In this document: positions 42,300 to 51,604 of the stretch, piece by piece
How positions within the stretch are numbered: the first letter of the stretch is position 1
How the letters are laid out: every line of letters begins with the position of its first letter
DNA from: Paenibacillus endoradicis
Lineage (GTDB): Bacteria; Bacillota; Bacilli; Paenibacillales; Paenibacillaceae
Assembly: GCF_024721975.1 (NCBI RefSeq)
Contig: NZ_JANQBB010000007.1
Location: 186,001-250,000 of the forward strand
DNA: 64,000 nucleotides
Direction: 5' to 3'
Notes under the pieces: generated by a model
The model's database searches: none
The model's input: the letters and a program-made list of their open reading frames with translations, nothing else
Told to the model about the DNA's origin: nothing
Position numbers and translations under genes: made by a program

Positions 42300-44115
42300 T
42301 TTGACTTCAGATCAATTACTTAAATCTTGTGAGAATATATATGAAGATATGCTTCAATTATTAGAGAGTATAGAACGAAGTGAAGTGTATAGTGGACTTG
42401 TAACAGCATTATACAATAATCATCAAGTGCTTCAAACAATTGAGACTGAAGCGAGTAATTATACTAGACCACATCGTGTACCACAACTTACTGCGAATAT
42501 CTACTATTATGAGGAGCAGTTACAACTTTATATCCAGCAAGAGGACAAACAAAGTATATACTATCATTTAAGGTATCATTATTGTAATCTCATACGTCTG
42601 TTATGCTATGAAATTGCTTATATTGTAGAGCAGGACGTAGATATTAAACATTATCCTAAGTTGTATCCTGATCTAACAGCTATTAATCATCAATACATTA
42701 TTGAACAAGGAAAACAAGCGAAATATGAAGTAAGCGTAGTACTACTTGCATATAATAATTTGCAATTTACTAGTCAATGCATTGAAAGTATTATACAAAA
42801 TATGGATGGTATTAATTATGAATTAATCGTTGTAGATAATGGATCGACAGATGGGACAAAGACATACTTCGAGTCACTATCAAATGCAAAAGTTATTCAT
42901 CTAAACAGTAATATTCATCTCGTTAAAGGCTTCAACATTGGCATGATGGCAGCTGAAGGGAAATATATCGCTGCCGTATGTAATGATTTTATATTTACTC
43001 CGAATTGGCTAAGCAATCTACTTATTTGTCTAAAGTCTGATGAAAGTATCGGTTTCGTATCCCCAGGTGCCACATACATTTCGAATTATCAATCCATCAA
43101 CATTCCATTCCATTCTATTGAAGATTTCCAACAACGTGCCAGAGAATATAACGTAAGTGATACTAGTAAATGGGAAGAGCGTGTTGTGTTGCTTCCTAAT
43201 GTATTATGTTGTCCTACTGCATTACTTGATGCTATTGGTTATTATGATACTCGGTACTATCGTGGTGAATTTCTAGACGATGATATTAGCTTCCGTATAC
43301 GTCGAGCTGGATACAAACTAATTTATTGTGGTGATACGGTAACCCATCATTACGGTAGCTTAACAACAGCGTCTGATCATGCAACGAATTCACTACAGGA
43401 AGGCCGTAAAATATTTAATGATCGCTACAATATTGATGCTTGGTTAGATGCTCGTAAAAACCAAGCATGTCAATTTATAGATTATAGTGGTTTTACTAAT
43501 GTCACAACCATTCTAGGTATTGATGTGAGGTGCGGATCGTCGCTGATTGATTTGAAAAATAAGATTTGGGCGAATCATGGTGTTAAAACGGAAGTTTTAA
43601 CATGCACAAGTGAAACGAAGTATATAACCGATCTGCAATCCATTTCTAAGCGAGTGTTTCATATTGAACAGCTAACGCAATTGCCTCATGAGCTTAAGCA
43701 TTCGGTTGATCTAATCTATATAGAACAGGGGATAGATCAATACGAAGGCAATATCGATGAAATTTTTCAATCATTAACAGAGCTATTACGTCCAAATGGT
43801 CAAGTGATATTTTGCTGTCATAATCGCTTAAGTGTAGAAATGATGAAAGAAACGTACGTTCAATCGCAAAGACAAAGTAATTTTTGTCGATTTTCTATAC
43901 CCGAAATTAACTGGATAGCGAATAAACATCGATTAGAGCTAACTTTTCAAAAAGATTTTGTACCATTAGCGGATGAGAAACGATCGCAAGCAATTATAGC
44001 GCTAACTCAATTTATTGCGGGGATTAACTATAATTATGCTATACATCTGGAATCACAAATGAATTCACACTATAGCTTGTTACAGATGAGCTATCGTACA
44101 GAAGAGATGATATAG
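42292..44115 (+). CDS. Family 2 glycosyltransferase with extra N- and C-terminal domains
   Basis: 607 residues. About residues 145-360 form a GT-A domain (VSVVLLAYNN, VVDNGSTDG, CNDFIFTPNW, GEFLDDDISFRIRRAGYKLIYCGDTVTHHYG). The N-terminal 140 residues are helical and the C-terminal about 200 residues resemble a methyltransferase-like fold (VDLIYIEQ..., LLRPNGQVIFCCHNR). It would transfer the cluster's sugar to a glycan or surface acceptor. Start GTG at 42292 with AAGGAGG 6 bases upstream; overlaps rmlC-like by 8 bases. Confidence 0.85.
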   Translation: MANLTSDQLLKSCENIYEDMLQLLESIERSEVYSGLVTALYNNHQVLQTIETEASNYTRPHRVPQLTANIYYYEEQLQLYIQQEDKQSIYYHLRYHYCNLIRLLCYEIAYIVEQDVDIKHYPKLYPDLTAINHQYIIEQGKQAKYEVSVVLLAYNNLQFTSQCIESIIQNMDGINYELIVVDNGSTDGTKTYFESLSNAKVIHLNSNIHLVKGFNIGMMAAEGKYIAAVCNDFIFTPNWLSNLLICLKSDESIGFVSPGATYISNYQSINIPFHSIEDFQQRAREYNVSDTSKWEERVVLLPNVLCCPTALLDAIGYYDTRYYRGEFLDDDISFRIRRAGYKLIYCGDTVTHHYGSLTTASDHATNSLQEGRKIFNDRYNIDAWLDARKNQACQFIDYSGFTNVTTILGIDVRCGSSLIDLKNKIWANHGVKTEVLTCTSETKYITDLQSISKRVFHIEQLTQLPHELKHSVDLIYIEQGIDQYEGNIDEIFQSLTELLRPNGQVIFCCHNRLSVEMMKETYVQSQRQSNFCRFSIPEINWIANKHRLELTFQKDFVPLADEKRSQAIIALTQFIAGINYNYAIHLESQMNSHYSLLQMSYRTEEMI

Positions 44116-44147
44116 AATTTATGAGATGGCGGTTAGGAGTGTCAAAA

Positions 44148-45242
44148 ATGATAAATGGATCTAACATTGACGCATCTTTCTGGTCTGGCAAACGAGTATT
44201 CGTTACTGGACATACTGGCTTTAAAGGAAGTTGGTTATCGATATGGCTACATCGACTAGGTGCTAAAGTAACAGGTTTTTCATTGCCTGCATCAACGAAC
44301 CCTTCACTTTATGAACTTGGGAAGATCGGAGAATTAATAGATCAATCTATCATAGGTGATATTACGAAGTATGATGAGTTAGTTAATGCTATACAGCAAG
44401 CTAAGCCGGAAATTGTTTTTCATATGGCAGCTCAGCCATTAGTGCGTAAATCTTATGATGATCCGATCGCTACGTATCAGACTAATGTAATGGGTACTGT
44501 TCATTTATTAGAGGCAGTACGTTCATGCGAGACTGTAAGGGCGGTTGTAAATGTAACGACAGATAAATGTTATGAGAATCAAGAATGGTATTGGGGTTAT
44601 CGAGAGAATGACAGATTAGGTGGGTATGATCCTTATTCGAATAGTAAGGCTTGCGCAGAGCTTGTTACATCTGCTTACCGACAATCATTTTTAAGTGAAG
44701 CACATATTCATGTAGCTACCGTCCGAGCAGGAAATGTCATAGGAGGAGGAGATTGGTCAGAAGATCGACTCATTCCTGATTTGATGCGCTCACTTATAAC
44801 AAAAAAAGCTATTATATTGCGGAATCCTGAAGCTGTAAGACCGTGGCAACATGTTCTTGAACCAATTTCAGGCTATTTAATGTTAGCAGAGCGATTATTT
44901 GAAAATGGTTCTGCATTTGCTCAAGGATGGAATTTTGGTCCTAGAACGGAAGATATTCAAACTGTTCAATATATCGTGAAACAATTACTAGCGAAATGGC
45001 AAGGTGAACATCCAGGATATGAAGTGCAGCGACAAGAAGCGAAGCATGAAGCGAAGTTATTAATGCTTGACTGTTCAAAAGCAATTAAGGAACTCGGATG
45101 GCAACCGCATTGGAATTTGACGGAAGCATTAGATGCGACATTAGATTGGTTTCAAGCTTATAATAGGGGAGAAAATTTATTGCAGTTGTGTCAGCAGCAG
45201 ATTACACAATATGAACTTGCAACAAGTAGTGGGAATGCGTAG
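44148..45242 (+). CDS. rfbG: CDP-glucose 4,6-dehydratase
   Basis: 364 residues. NAD motif GHTGFKGSW at residues 21-29, the active site GYDPYSNSKACAE (Y-x3-K) and VRPWQHVLEPISGY are characteristic of RfbG. It converts CDP-glucose to CDP-4-keto-6-deoxyglucose, the substrate for the methyltransferase and epimerase. The ATG at 44148 is chosen because TTAGGAG precedes it by 8 bases; the reading from 44121 is not part of the family. Confidence 0.95.
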   Translation: MINGSNIDASFWSGKRVFVTGHTGFKGSWLSIWLHRLGAKVTGFSLPASTNPSLYELGKIGELIDQSIIGDITKYDELVNAIQQAKPEIVFHMAAQPLVRKSYDDPIATYQTNVMGTVHLLEAVRSCETVRAVVNVTTDKCYENQEWYWGYRENDRLGGYDPYSNSKACAELVTSAYRQSFLSEAHIHVATVRAGNVIGGGDWSEDRLIPDLMRSLITKKAIILRNPEAVRPWQHVLEPISGYLMLAERLFENGSAFAQGWNFGPRTEDIQTVQYIVKQLLAKWQGEHPGYEVQRQEAKHEAKLLMLDCSKAIKELGWQPHWNLTEALDATLDWFQAYNRGENLLQLCQQQITQYELATSSGNA

Positions 45243-45255
45243 CGGGTAGAAGTGA

Positions 45256-45477
45256 CTAAGAACTTAATGGTATTAAAAAAGCGCAATAACTCTGTTCCAT
45301 CTCAGAGACATTGCGCTTTTTGTGTTTGTTTTGTATAAGTTTACTTTGCTTCGTTTTAGTCATTTTCGTTCCGGTTTGAATGGCAATATGCTGTCCACCT
45401 CGTTGTAAACTTATTAAATCGAAACCTTTTTGCTTCGCTCGTTTTTCACGCATTTTACGCGCTGTACTTTTAGCCAC
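45256..45477 (-). CDS. Conserved small basic protein (MAKSTARKMREK-type)
   Basis: 73 residues. The N-terminus AKSTARKMREKRAKQKGFDLISLQRG resembles a small basic protein I recall as widespread and uncharacterised in Bacillales. The ORF can be read from TTG at 45492, but GGAGATG is 9 bases before a GTG at 45477, which restores the family start. The C-terminal codons pass through the strong hairpin at 45276-45322 used by rfbG on the other strand. Basic composition suggests nucleic-acid binding, but this is inference. Confidence 0.65.
   Translation of the reverse strand: MAKSTARKMREKRAKQKGFDLISLQRGGQHIAIQTGTKMTKTKQSKLIQNKHKKRNVSEMEQSYCAFLIPLSS
45276..45322 (+). terminator. Terminator of the CDP-sugar cluster
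   Basis: AAAAAGCGCAATA pairs with TATTGCGC-type sequence ATTGCGCTTTTT, ending in TTTTTGTG. It lies inside the 3' part of the small basic-protein gene on the opposite strand. Confidence 0.88.
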
Positions 45478-45492
45478 ATTAATCATCTCCAA

Positions 45493-45931
45493 ATCTAGAA
45501 TTACTACCTCTTTATTATACTATAAATTATTATAAAAGCTCAGTTTTCATAATAATTTAATTGTTGGAAGATCATCTAGAATACAACATATAGGAACTGC
45601 TCATACTATCGGGGACGCTCCTAGGGTGCTTCGAGGACCAAACACTTGAGGGAGCACGCTGCGAGAACTAATCGCTGTTCCAAATAAAATTAGGCGAAAC
45701 GGTAGAAGGGATTATACAAACGAAAAAGTTTCATTTATAATAATAAATAATCGGATATATAAATGATATACATAAGTTTGTAATGAATATTTCAATAATA
45801 ATAAAACGTTTACAAGTTGATTTTTATTGAAAATATCAAAAAAATAATCACTAAAATAATAAAAATATTGTAATTCCGATTAATCCGATGTAGTATAAAG
45901 GAAATATTAAAAAACAGATGGGGGAACTACT
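45493..45931. other. Intergenic stretch with a GC-rich island and AT-rich promoter region
   Basis: At about 45600-45690 a block of clearly higher GC (GGGGACGCTCCTAGGGTGC ... GAGGGAGCACGCTGCGAGAAC) stands in AT-rich surroundings and has no ORF. It may be a repeat remnant of the type at 37832. From 45750 on the sequence is extremely AT-rich; TAGTATAAAGG near 45890 is a plausible -10 for the peptide-importer operon. Confidence 0.5.
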
Positions 45932-47536
45932 ATGAAAAAGATTTTTTCTACTATGATATCGCTAATACTAATTATTGCGGTTGTAGCAGCTTGCTCAAGC
46001 AATAATGGAAATACAACACCTAATAACTCGACTAACACTGGTAATGAAGTTAGCGGTGAGCCGAAACAAGGTGGTAATCTTATTATCGCTGTAGCGAGTG
46101 ACCCAGTTATTCTTAATCCTAACTATGCAGGTGATCGTGTCAGCTTAACGATTAATCAATCACTATATTCTCCTTTATTCCAAGTGTCTGATGGAGAAAA
46201 AACATTCTATCTTGCAAAAAGCCTTGAGCTTTCTGAAGATGGTCTTACTTATACAATGACATTGCGTGATGATGCAAAATGGCATGATGGTGAGGCTGTT
46301 ACAGCAGATGATGTAGTATATACAATCGAGAAGATTGTTGATGAAACTCAAAATAGTCTACTTCGTGAAAACTTCATCGTTGGTGGCAAACTTATTGAAG
46401 TTGAAAAAGTTGACGATTATACAGTGAAATTTAATTTACCACAAGTTAATCCAGCATTTGAAGCAACTTTAGTACAAGTATTCCCTATTCCTAAACATAT
46501 CTATGAGAATGAAACAAACTTAGAAAAAAGTGATAAAAACAATGCTCCAATTGGATCTGGTCCATTCAAATTCAAAGAGTACAAAACAGGTGAATATGTA
46601 TCACTTGAACGTTTCGATGATTATTATGGCGGAAAACCTTATCTAGACGGAGTAACATACCGTATTGCTAAAGATACAAATACAGCTAATCTAGCACTTC
46701 AAAATGGTGAAATCCATGTGAAATATGTAGATCCTCAAGATGTTTCAACAATTGAAGCAACAAACAATTTTGCAATCTATCCTTATGAAGAAGGTCGCCT
46801 TGCATATTTGAACTTCAACCAGATTAGTGACACTGGTGTGCTGAATAACATTGAGGTTCGTAAAGCATTATCATACGCACTTGATCGTGATGAATTAATT
46901 CAAGTAGCTTATACATCTAGCGATTATGCGAATGCAGCACATTCATTCTTAACACCAGATGGTTTGTTCCATACCAACGATGTAACATCTTATGATTATG
47001 ATCCTGAGAAAGCGAAACAAATATTGTCAGATGAAGGTGTAAGTAACTTAAAACTAAGATTTATTGTATCAAGTGGTAATAAAGCACAAGAAGCCGTAGC
47101 GTTATATGTACAACAAAAACTTGGTGAGATTGGTGTACAAGTTGAGCTTCAAACGATGGATTCATCAGCATATGGTCAAAAGCTAAATACTCCAACTACA
47201 ACAGATTATGAAGTATTCCTAGGTGGATATATTATGGGCTATGATCCAGATGCCTACCGTATTCTATTCACAACAGATTCATCATCTAATTACAGCCATG
47301 TTTCTAATGCCGACATCGATGCATTATTCCTTGCAGGTGCAGGTGAAGGTGACGTTGCGAAACGTGAAGAAATTTACAAACAAGTTCAAGAGCTTATCGC
47401 ATCTGAAGCAATTCAATATCCAATTGCATACACGAAAACGATTGTAGCAGTAAGTAATCAATTCGGTGGCGTTGAAGAAGCTAAGTTGAAACCAGTATAT
47501 ATCTTTGAAGATCTATCAAAAATATATATGAAATAA
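45932..47536 (+). CDS. Oligopeptide-binding lipoprotein (OppA/DppE type)
   Basis: 534 residues. Signal peptide with lipobox VVAAC (Cys21) and an Asn/Thr linker, then KQGGNLIIAVASDPVILNPNYAGDRVS, the SBP_bac_5 start. DYDPEKAKQILSDEGV and NIEVRKALSYALDRDEL are the family signatures. It captures peptides outside the membrane. First gene of the importer; RBS GGGGGA. A terminator-like hairpin follows before the permeases. Confidence 0.92.
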   Translation: MKKIFSTMISLILIIAVVAACSSNNGNTTPNNSTNTGNEVSGEPKQGGNLIIAVASDPVILNPNYAGDRVSLTINQSLYSPLFQVSDGEKTFYLAKSLELSEDGLTYTMTLRDDAKWHDGEAVTADDVVYTIEKIVDETQNSLLRENFIVGGKLIEVEKVDDYTVKFNLPQVNPAFEATLVQVFPIPKHIYENETNLEKSDKNNAPIGSGPFKFKEYKTGEYVSLERFDDYYGGKPYLDGVTYRIAKDTNTANLALQNGEIHVKYVDPQDVSTIEATNNFAIYPYEEGRLAYLNFNQISDTGVLNNIEVRKALSYALDRDELIQVAYTSSDYANAAHSFLTPDGLFHTNDVTSYDYDPEKAKQILSDEGVSNLKLRFIVSSGNKAQEAVALYVQQKLGEIGVQVELQTMDSSAYGQKLNTPTTTDYEVFLGGYIMGYDPDAYRILFTTDSSSNYSHVSNADIDALFLAGAGEGDVAKREEIYKQVQELIASEAIQYPIAYTKTIVAVSNQFGGVEEAKLKPVYIFEDLSKIYMK

Positions 47537-47560
47537 TCGTAAGATCAAATGAACAAGTAT

Positions 47561-47600
47561 GCAAAAAAATAAGCTGATTACTCAGCTTATTTTTTTGCTA
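47561..47600 (+). terminator. Intercistronic attenuator hairpin
   Basis: GCAAAAAAATAAGCTGA pairs with TCAGCTTATTTTTTTGC around a five-base loop. As in other binding-protein operons, partial termination here would make more binding protein than permease. Confidence 0.85.
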
Positions 47601-47622
47601 CTAAGTAGAGGGAGAATATGTT

Positions 47623-48573
47623 ATGAAACAACTCATAGCGAAACGATTACTGCAGACAATTCCATTGCTCTTTTTTGTCTCAATTGTTAGCTTTGTGATG
47701 ATCAAGGCTGCACCTGGTGATCCTGTGCTTAACTTCGTCACACCTAATATGCATGCGGAAGATATTGAGAGAATTAGACATAACTTAGGACTGGACAAAC
47801 CTGCATACGTACAATACTTCATATGGTTAAAGGGTGTTTTGCAAGGTGATCTAGGTTATTCACTAATTAATCACCAACCTGTCTTGGGTCAAATTGTTGA
47901 ACGTATTCCAGCAACTGTAGGCCTTATGAGTGGAGCAATTATTATTGCTGTTTTATTAGCTATCCCATTAGGTTTGATTGCAGGCTCAAATCGTAATCGT
48001 TTTGTTGATAAATGCATTAATATGTTTTCATACATTGGTATATCGATTCCCGGATTCTGGTTAGGGATATTATTTATCTATTTCTTTGCAGTGAAATTAG
48101 GATGGCTTCCAAGTATGGGGATGAGGACAATCGGGGTAACGTCAACTTGGGATGTTATTAAACACGCAATATTACCATGTAGTGTACTTGCTATTGGATT
48201 TCTATCTGTCTACGTACGCTATATTCGCTCGAGCACTATTGGACAACTTAAGGAAGATTACGTGCAAATACAATATGCATTTGGTTCCTCCAAAAAACAA
48301 GTTTTATCACGACATGTACTAAAGCATGTATTACTACCTATTATTACGTTACTTGGTATGTCAGTTGGGGATATCGTAGCAGGTGCTATTGTGACAGAGA
48401 CGGTATTTTCATGGCCTGGACTAGGATCACTTGGAATGACTGCTGTTAAAGGGCTAGATTATCCTTTAATAATGGGAATAACATTATTATCTTCTGTCAT
48501 GCTAATACTAGGAAATTTAATCGCGGATATATTATATAGTTTTGCTGATCCAAGAATTAAGAAGATGAGGTGA
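47623..48573 (+). CDS. Peptide ABC permease (OppB/DppB)
   Basis: 316 residues, six membrane segments. The start MKQLIAKRLLQTIPLLFFVSIVSFVMIKAAPGDP is the OppB/DppB hallmark; the EAA loop is YVQIQYAFGSSKKQVLSRHVLKHVLLPIITLLG. GAGGGAG lies upstream. It starts 86 bases after the binding protein and 6 bases before the second permease. Confidence 0.93.
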   Translation: MKQLIAKRLLQTIPLLFFVSIVSFVMIKAAPGDPVLNFVTPNMHAEDIERIRHNLGLDKPAYVQYFIWLKGVLQGDLGYSLINHQPVLGQIVERIPATVGLMSGAIIIAVLLAIPLGLIAGSNRNRFVDKCINMFSYIGISIPGFWLGILFIYFFAVKLGWLPSMGMRTIGVTSTWDVIKHAILPCSVLAIGFLSVYVRYIRSSTIGQLKEDYVQIQYAFGSSKKQVLSRHVLKHVLLPIITLLGMSVGDIVAGAIVTETVFSWPGLGSLGMTAVKGLDYPLIMGITLLSSVMLILGNLIADILYSFADPRIKKMR

Positions 48574-48579
48574 GAATAG

Positions 48580-49425
48580 ATGAACCGAACTAAATGGAGC
48601 AATGTGTTACATGAGCTATATCATAATAAAATAGGTCTTGTAGCTGTAGGCATTCTATTCATGTTCACGTTGGGCGCAATCTTTGCGTTTCTTGCACCTC
48701 ATGACCCAAATAAATTGAATGCATTGATTCGTTTACAAGCACCGAGTGGTGATCATTTTTTTGGAACAGATGATTACGGGCGTGATTACTTTGCGCGAGC
48801 ATTACATGGTGGAAGAGTATCATTATTAGTTGGATTTTTCGCCATGATCGTAGCTACTTTTATTGGAGTAACAATTGGCGTAATGGCAGGTTATTTTGGC
48901 GGTAAACTCGATAATATTTTAATGCGTCTAGTTGAAGTTATTATGTCCATTCCATCATTTCTAATTTTATTATTATTAAGTATTTATCTTAAACCCAATA
49001 TCGGAAATCTTATAATAATTATAGGGTTCCTCATGTGGATGAATGTATCCCGTATTATTCGAGCAGAGACGATGACGTTAAAGGAGCGTGAATATGTACT
49101 GTATGCAAAAGCATCGGGACAAAACTCTTACGGCATCATTGTTAAGCATATACTACCTAACCTTATACCAACGATCATTGTTGGTGCGACGAACACGATA
49201 GCATCCGCTATCCTAATGGAATCATCACTTAGTTTTCTAGGATTCGGTGTACAAGCTCCTTCTGCTACTTGGGGAAGTATGCTCAATAATGCTCAAGGTT
49301 ATATTGCGGGGGCTCCTTATTTAGCCATATTCCCAGGCTTACTAATCTTTTTAACTGTACTTAGCTTTAACATTTTAGGCGATATATTACGAGTAGGTTT
49401 TGAACCCAAACTCGTTAAAAAATAA
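48580..49425 (+). CDS. Peptide ABC permease (OppC/DppC)
   Basis: 281 residues. Six membrane segments with LQAPSGDHFFGTDDYGRDYFARALHGGRVSLLVG, the OppC signature, and EAA loop REYVLYAKASGQNSYGIIVKHILPNLIPTIIV. It forms the membrane pore with the preceding permease. GAGGTGAG precedes the start. Confidence 0.93.
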   Translation: MNRTKWSNVLHELYHNKIGLVAVGILFMFTLGAIFAFLAPHDPNKLNALIRLQAPSGDHFFGTDDYGRDYFARALHGGRVSLLVGFFAMIVATFIGVTIGVMAGYFGGKLDNILMRLVEVIMSIPSFLILLLLSIYLKPNIGNLIIIIGFLMWMNVSRIIRAETMTLKEREYVLYAKASGQNSYGIIVKHILPNLIPTIIVGATNTIASAILMESSLSFLGFGVQAPSATWGSMLNNAQGYIAGAPYLAIFPGLLIFLTVLSFNILGDILRVGFEPKLVKK

Positions 49426-49443
49426 GAAAAGGAGAGACATGAT

Positions 49444-50430
49444 ATGACAGATTCCAAAAGACTGCTAACAGTTGAAGGGTTGGAAGTATCCTTCTTCACG
49501 AATCATGGTGAGAATCAGGCTGTACGTAACGTAAGTTTTCATATTGATGAAGGCGAAACGTTGGGTATTGTCGGTGAGTCAGGTAGTGGTAAAAGTGTAA
49601 CTGCCAAATCCATTCTCTCCTTAATACAGCCTCCTGGCAAGATCAAATCAGGGGATATTCGTTACAAGGATCAATCGTTACTTCAACTATCTGAGAAGGA
49701 ATGGAAACAAATTCGTGGTAATCAAATCGCGATGGTATTTCAAGATCCGATGACTTCATTAAATCCTGTAAAAACAATAGGGTATCAAATGGCCGAAGTC
49801 ATTCAAAGACATCGTAAATTATCTAAGCGAGAAGCAAGAAACGAAAGTGCCAATATGCTTAAAAAAGTAGGTATATCTGAACCTGAGCGAAGGCTTGATC
49901 AATATCCTCATGAATTTAGTGGTGGGATGAGACAGCGCGTTATGATCGCGATGGCATTATCTTGCCAACCTGAATTGTTAATCGCGGATGAACCGACAAC
50001 TGCGCTCGATGTTACGATTCAAGCGCAAATTCTTGACCTCATTGATGACATTAAATCAGAAACAAATACTTCTGTTATTCTTATTACGCATGATCTAGGC
50101 GTAGTAGCACAAGTATGTACACGAGTGCTAGTTATGTATGGTGGGATGGTGATGGAAGAAGCGAAGGTAGAAGATTTATATCGCCATCCAGCCCATCCAT
50201 ATACGCAAGGGTTACTGCAATCTGTACCTTCAAGAGCAGGCGCTTCCAGAGAGCGTCTTGTACCAATTGAAGGAACACCACCGTCCTTAATTGATCCACC
50301 TTCAGGCTGTCCATTCCGTGACCGTTGTGTACATGCTTTCGATCGTTGCGTTGAAAGACCACCATTATTTGAAGTAGGGGATCAACATCGCTCGGCTTGT
50401 TGGTTATCTGATCCGTCAAGCGAAAGGTAA
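49444..50430 (+). CDS. Peptide ABC ATPase (OppD/DppD)
   Basis: 328 residues. Walker [10 protein letters not shown]-loop [12 protein letters not shown], signature [14 protein letters not shown], Walker [14 protein letters not shown]-loop THD. The C-terminal [23 protein letters not shown] carries the four cysteines that often bind an iron-sulfur cluster in OppD/DppD. It energises uptake. AAGGAGAG precedes the ATG. Confidence 0.94.
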   Translation: MTDSKRLLTVEGLEVSFFTNHGENQAVRNVSFHIDEGETLGIVGESGSGKSVTAKSILSLIQPPGKIKSGDIRYKDQSLLQLSEKEWKQIRGNQIAMVFQDPMTSLNPVKTIGYQMAEVIQRHRKLSKREARNESANMLKKVGISEPERRLDQYPHEFSGGMRQRVMIAMALSCQPELLIADEPTTALDVTIQAQILDLIDDIKSETNTSVILITHDLGVVAQVCTRVLVMYGGMVMEEAKVEDLYRHPAHPYTQGLLQSVPSRAGASRERLVPIEGTPPSLIDPPSGCPFRDRCVHAFDRCVERPPLFEVGDQHRSACWLSDPSSER

Positions 50431-50453
50431 AAGATGCGAGAGGAGGAACGACG

Positions 50454-51353
50454 GTGAAACCATTAGTTGAAGTTAGAAATTTGCAGAAGCATTTTGTGAA
50501 ATCAACAGATTTCTGGGGTAAACCCAAAGAAGTGCTAAAGGCAGTTAACGGAGTCAGCTTTCAAATATATAAGGGTGAAACCTTTGGTTTAGTTGGAGAG
50601 TCTGGTAGTGGGAAATCTACTGTTGGGCGCTGCATGTTGCGCTTATATGATTATACAGAGGGTTCCATTATGTATGATGGACAAGATATCTCGCGTATGA
50701 ACGATCAGCAACTGAAACCGTTTCGTAAAAACATTCAATCGATTTTTCAAGACCCTTATTCTTCTTTGAATCCAGGTCTGAACGTATATGAGTTAATCAG
50801 TGAGCCTATGGACATTCATGGAATGGTCAAAGGTAATGAAAGAAAAGAACAAATTATAGCACTTCTTGAGCGAGTAGGCTTAAAGGCGGAACACTTGTAC
50901 CGTTATCCTCATGAGTTTAGCGGTGGTCAACGACAACGTATTTCAATAGCAAGAGCATTGGCGACGAAACCAGAATTCATTATATGCGATGAACCAATTT
51001 CGGCACTAGATGTATCGGTACAAGCACAGGTCGTTAATATGCTGGAAGACTTGCAAGAAGAATTCGGCTTAACATATCTTTTTATTGCCCATGACTTATC
51101 GATGGTTCGTCATATTTCTGATCGGATTGGCGTTATGTACGGTGGTAGAATCGTTGAAATAGCTAGTAGCGATGAGCTATATGAAAATCCGCTACATCCC
51201 TATACGCAAGCATTGCTATCTGCAATTCCAATTCCTGATCCAACGGCTACTCGTGAGCGGATTCGTTGGAGTCCTGATCCGGAGGAGTGGAGTAATGGCG
51301 ACCATGAGCTTGTAGAAGTAACTCCAGGCCACTTCGTCGCTGTTCACTCGTGA
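50454..51353 (+). CDS. Peptide ABC ATPase (OppF/DppF), stop codon inside repeat E
   Basis: 299 residues. Walker [10 protein letters not shown], signature EFSGGQRQRISIA, Walker B FIICDEPISALD. The C-terminus ELVEVTPGHFVAVHS is close to the family end but the last three codons and the TGA stop lie inside repeat locus E (GTTCACTCGTGATCACGA). Insertion of the repeat thus supplied a new end to the protein. Start GTG with GAGGAGG. Last gene of the operon; no terminator other than the repeat palindrome is seen. Confidence 0.93.
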   Translation: MKPLVEVRNLQKHFVKSTDFWGKPKEVLKAVNGVSFQIYKGETFGLVGESGSGKSTVGRCMLRLYDYTEGSIMYDGQDISRMNDQQLKPFRKNIQSIFQDPYSSLNPGLNVYELISEPMDIHGMVKGNERKEQIIALLERVGLKAEHLYRYPHEFSGGQRQRISIARALATKPEFIICDEPISALDVSVQAQVVNMLEDLQEEFGLTYLFIAHDLSMVRHISDRIGVMYGGRIVEIASSDELYENPLHPYTQALLSAIPIPDPTATRERIRWSPDPEEWSNGDHELVEVTPGHFVAVHS

Positions 51354-51570
51354 TCACGATGAGTACACTAACGTAGCTTAGTCGACGGCGAAACTGCCAT
51401 TCATCGCTTGCGCAAGTGCTCGTGTACCAATAACGTACACTCCGCGCTTCGCGTCACTGGCTTCATGGCATCTTCTTGGTGCTGACGAGCGAACTCTCGG
51501 GTGAGGTGATTGTGATTGAAGTAACTACAAGATGATCGCTTGTGTACTAGAGACGTACTTGCTAGCTTAG
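51342..51570 (+). repeat. Palindromic repeat family, locus E
   Basis: A single unit of 153 bp with arms GTTCACTCG (51342-51350) and CGAGCGAAC (51486-51494), one mismatch. It carries GATCACGATGAG and GTGTAC-N7-GTACAC like the other loci. A degraded second copy with GTGTACTAGAGACGTAC follows at about 51533-51570. It overlaps the last codons of oppF. Confidence 0.88.
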
Positions 51571-51604
51571 TCAGAGGAGAATATATATTGAATGGAGGAC
51601 TAAT

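Noticed and set aside
45750..45931. CodY box ahead of the peptide importer
   Set aside because: The AT-rich stretch with TTTTTATTGAAAATAT matches the CodY consensus poorly, so it is not called.
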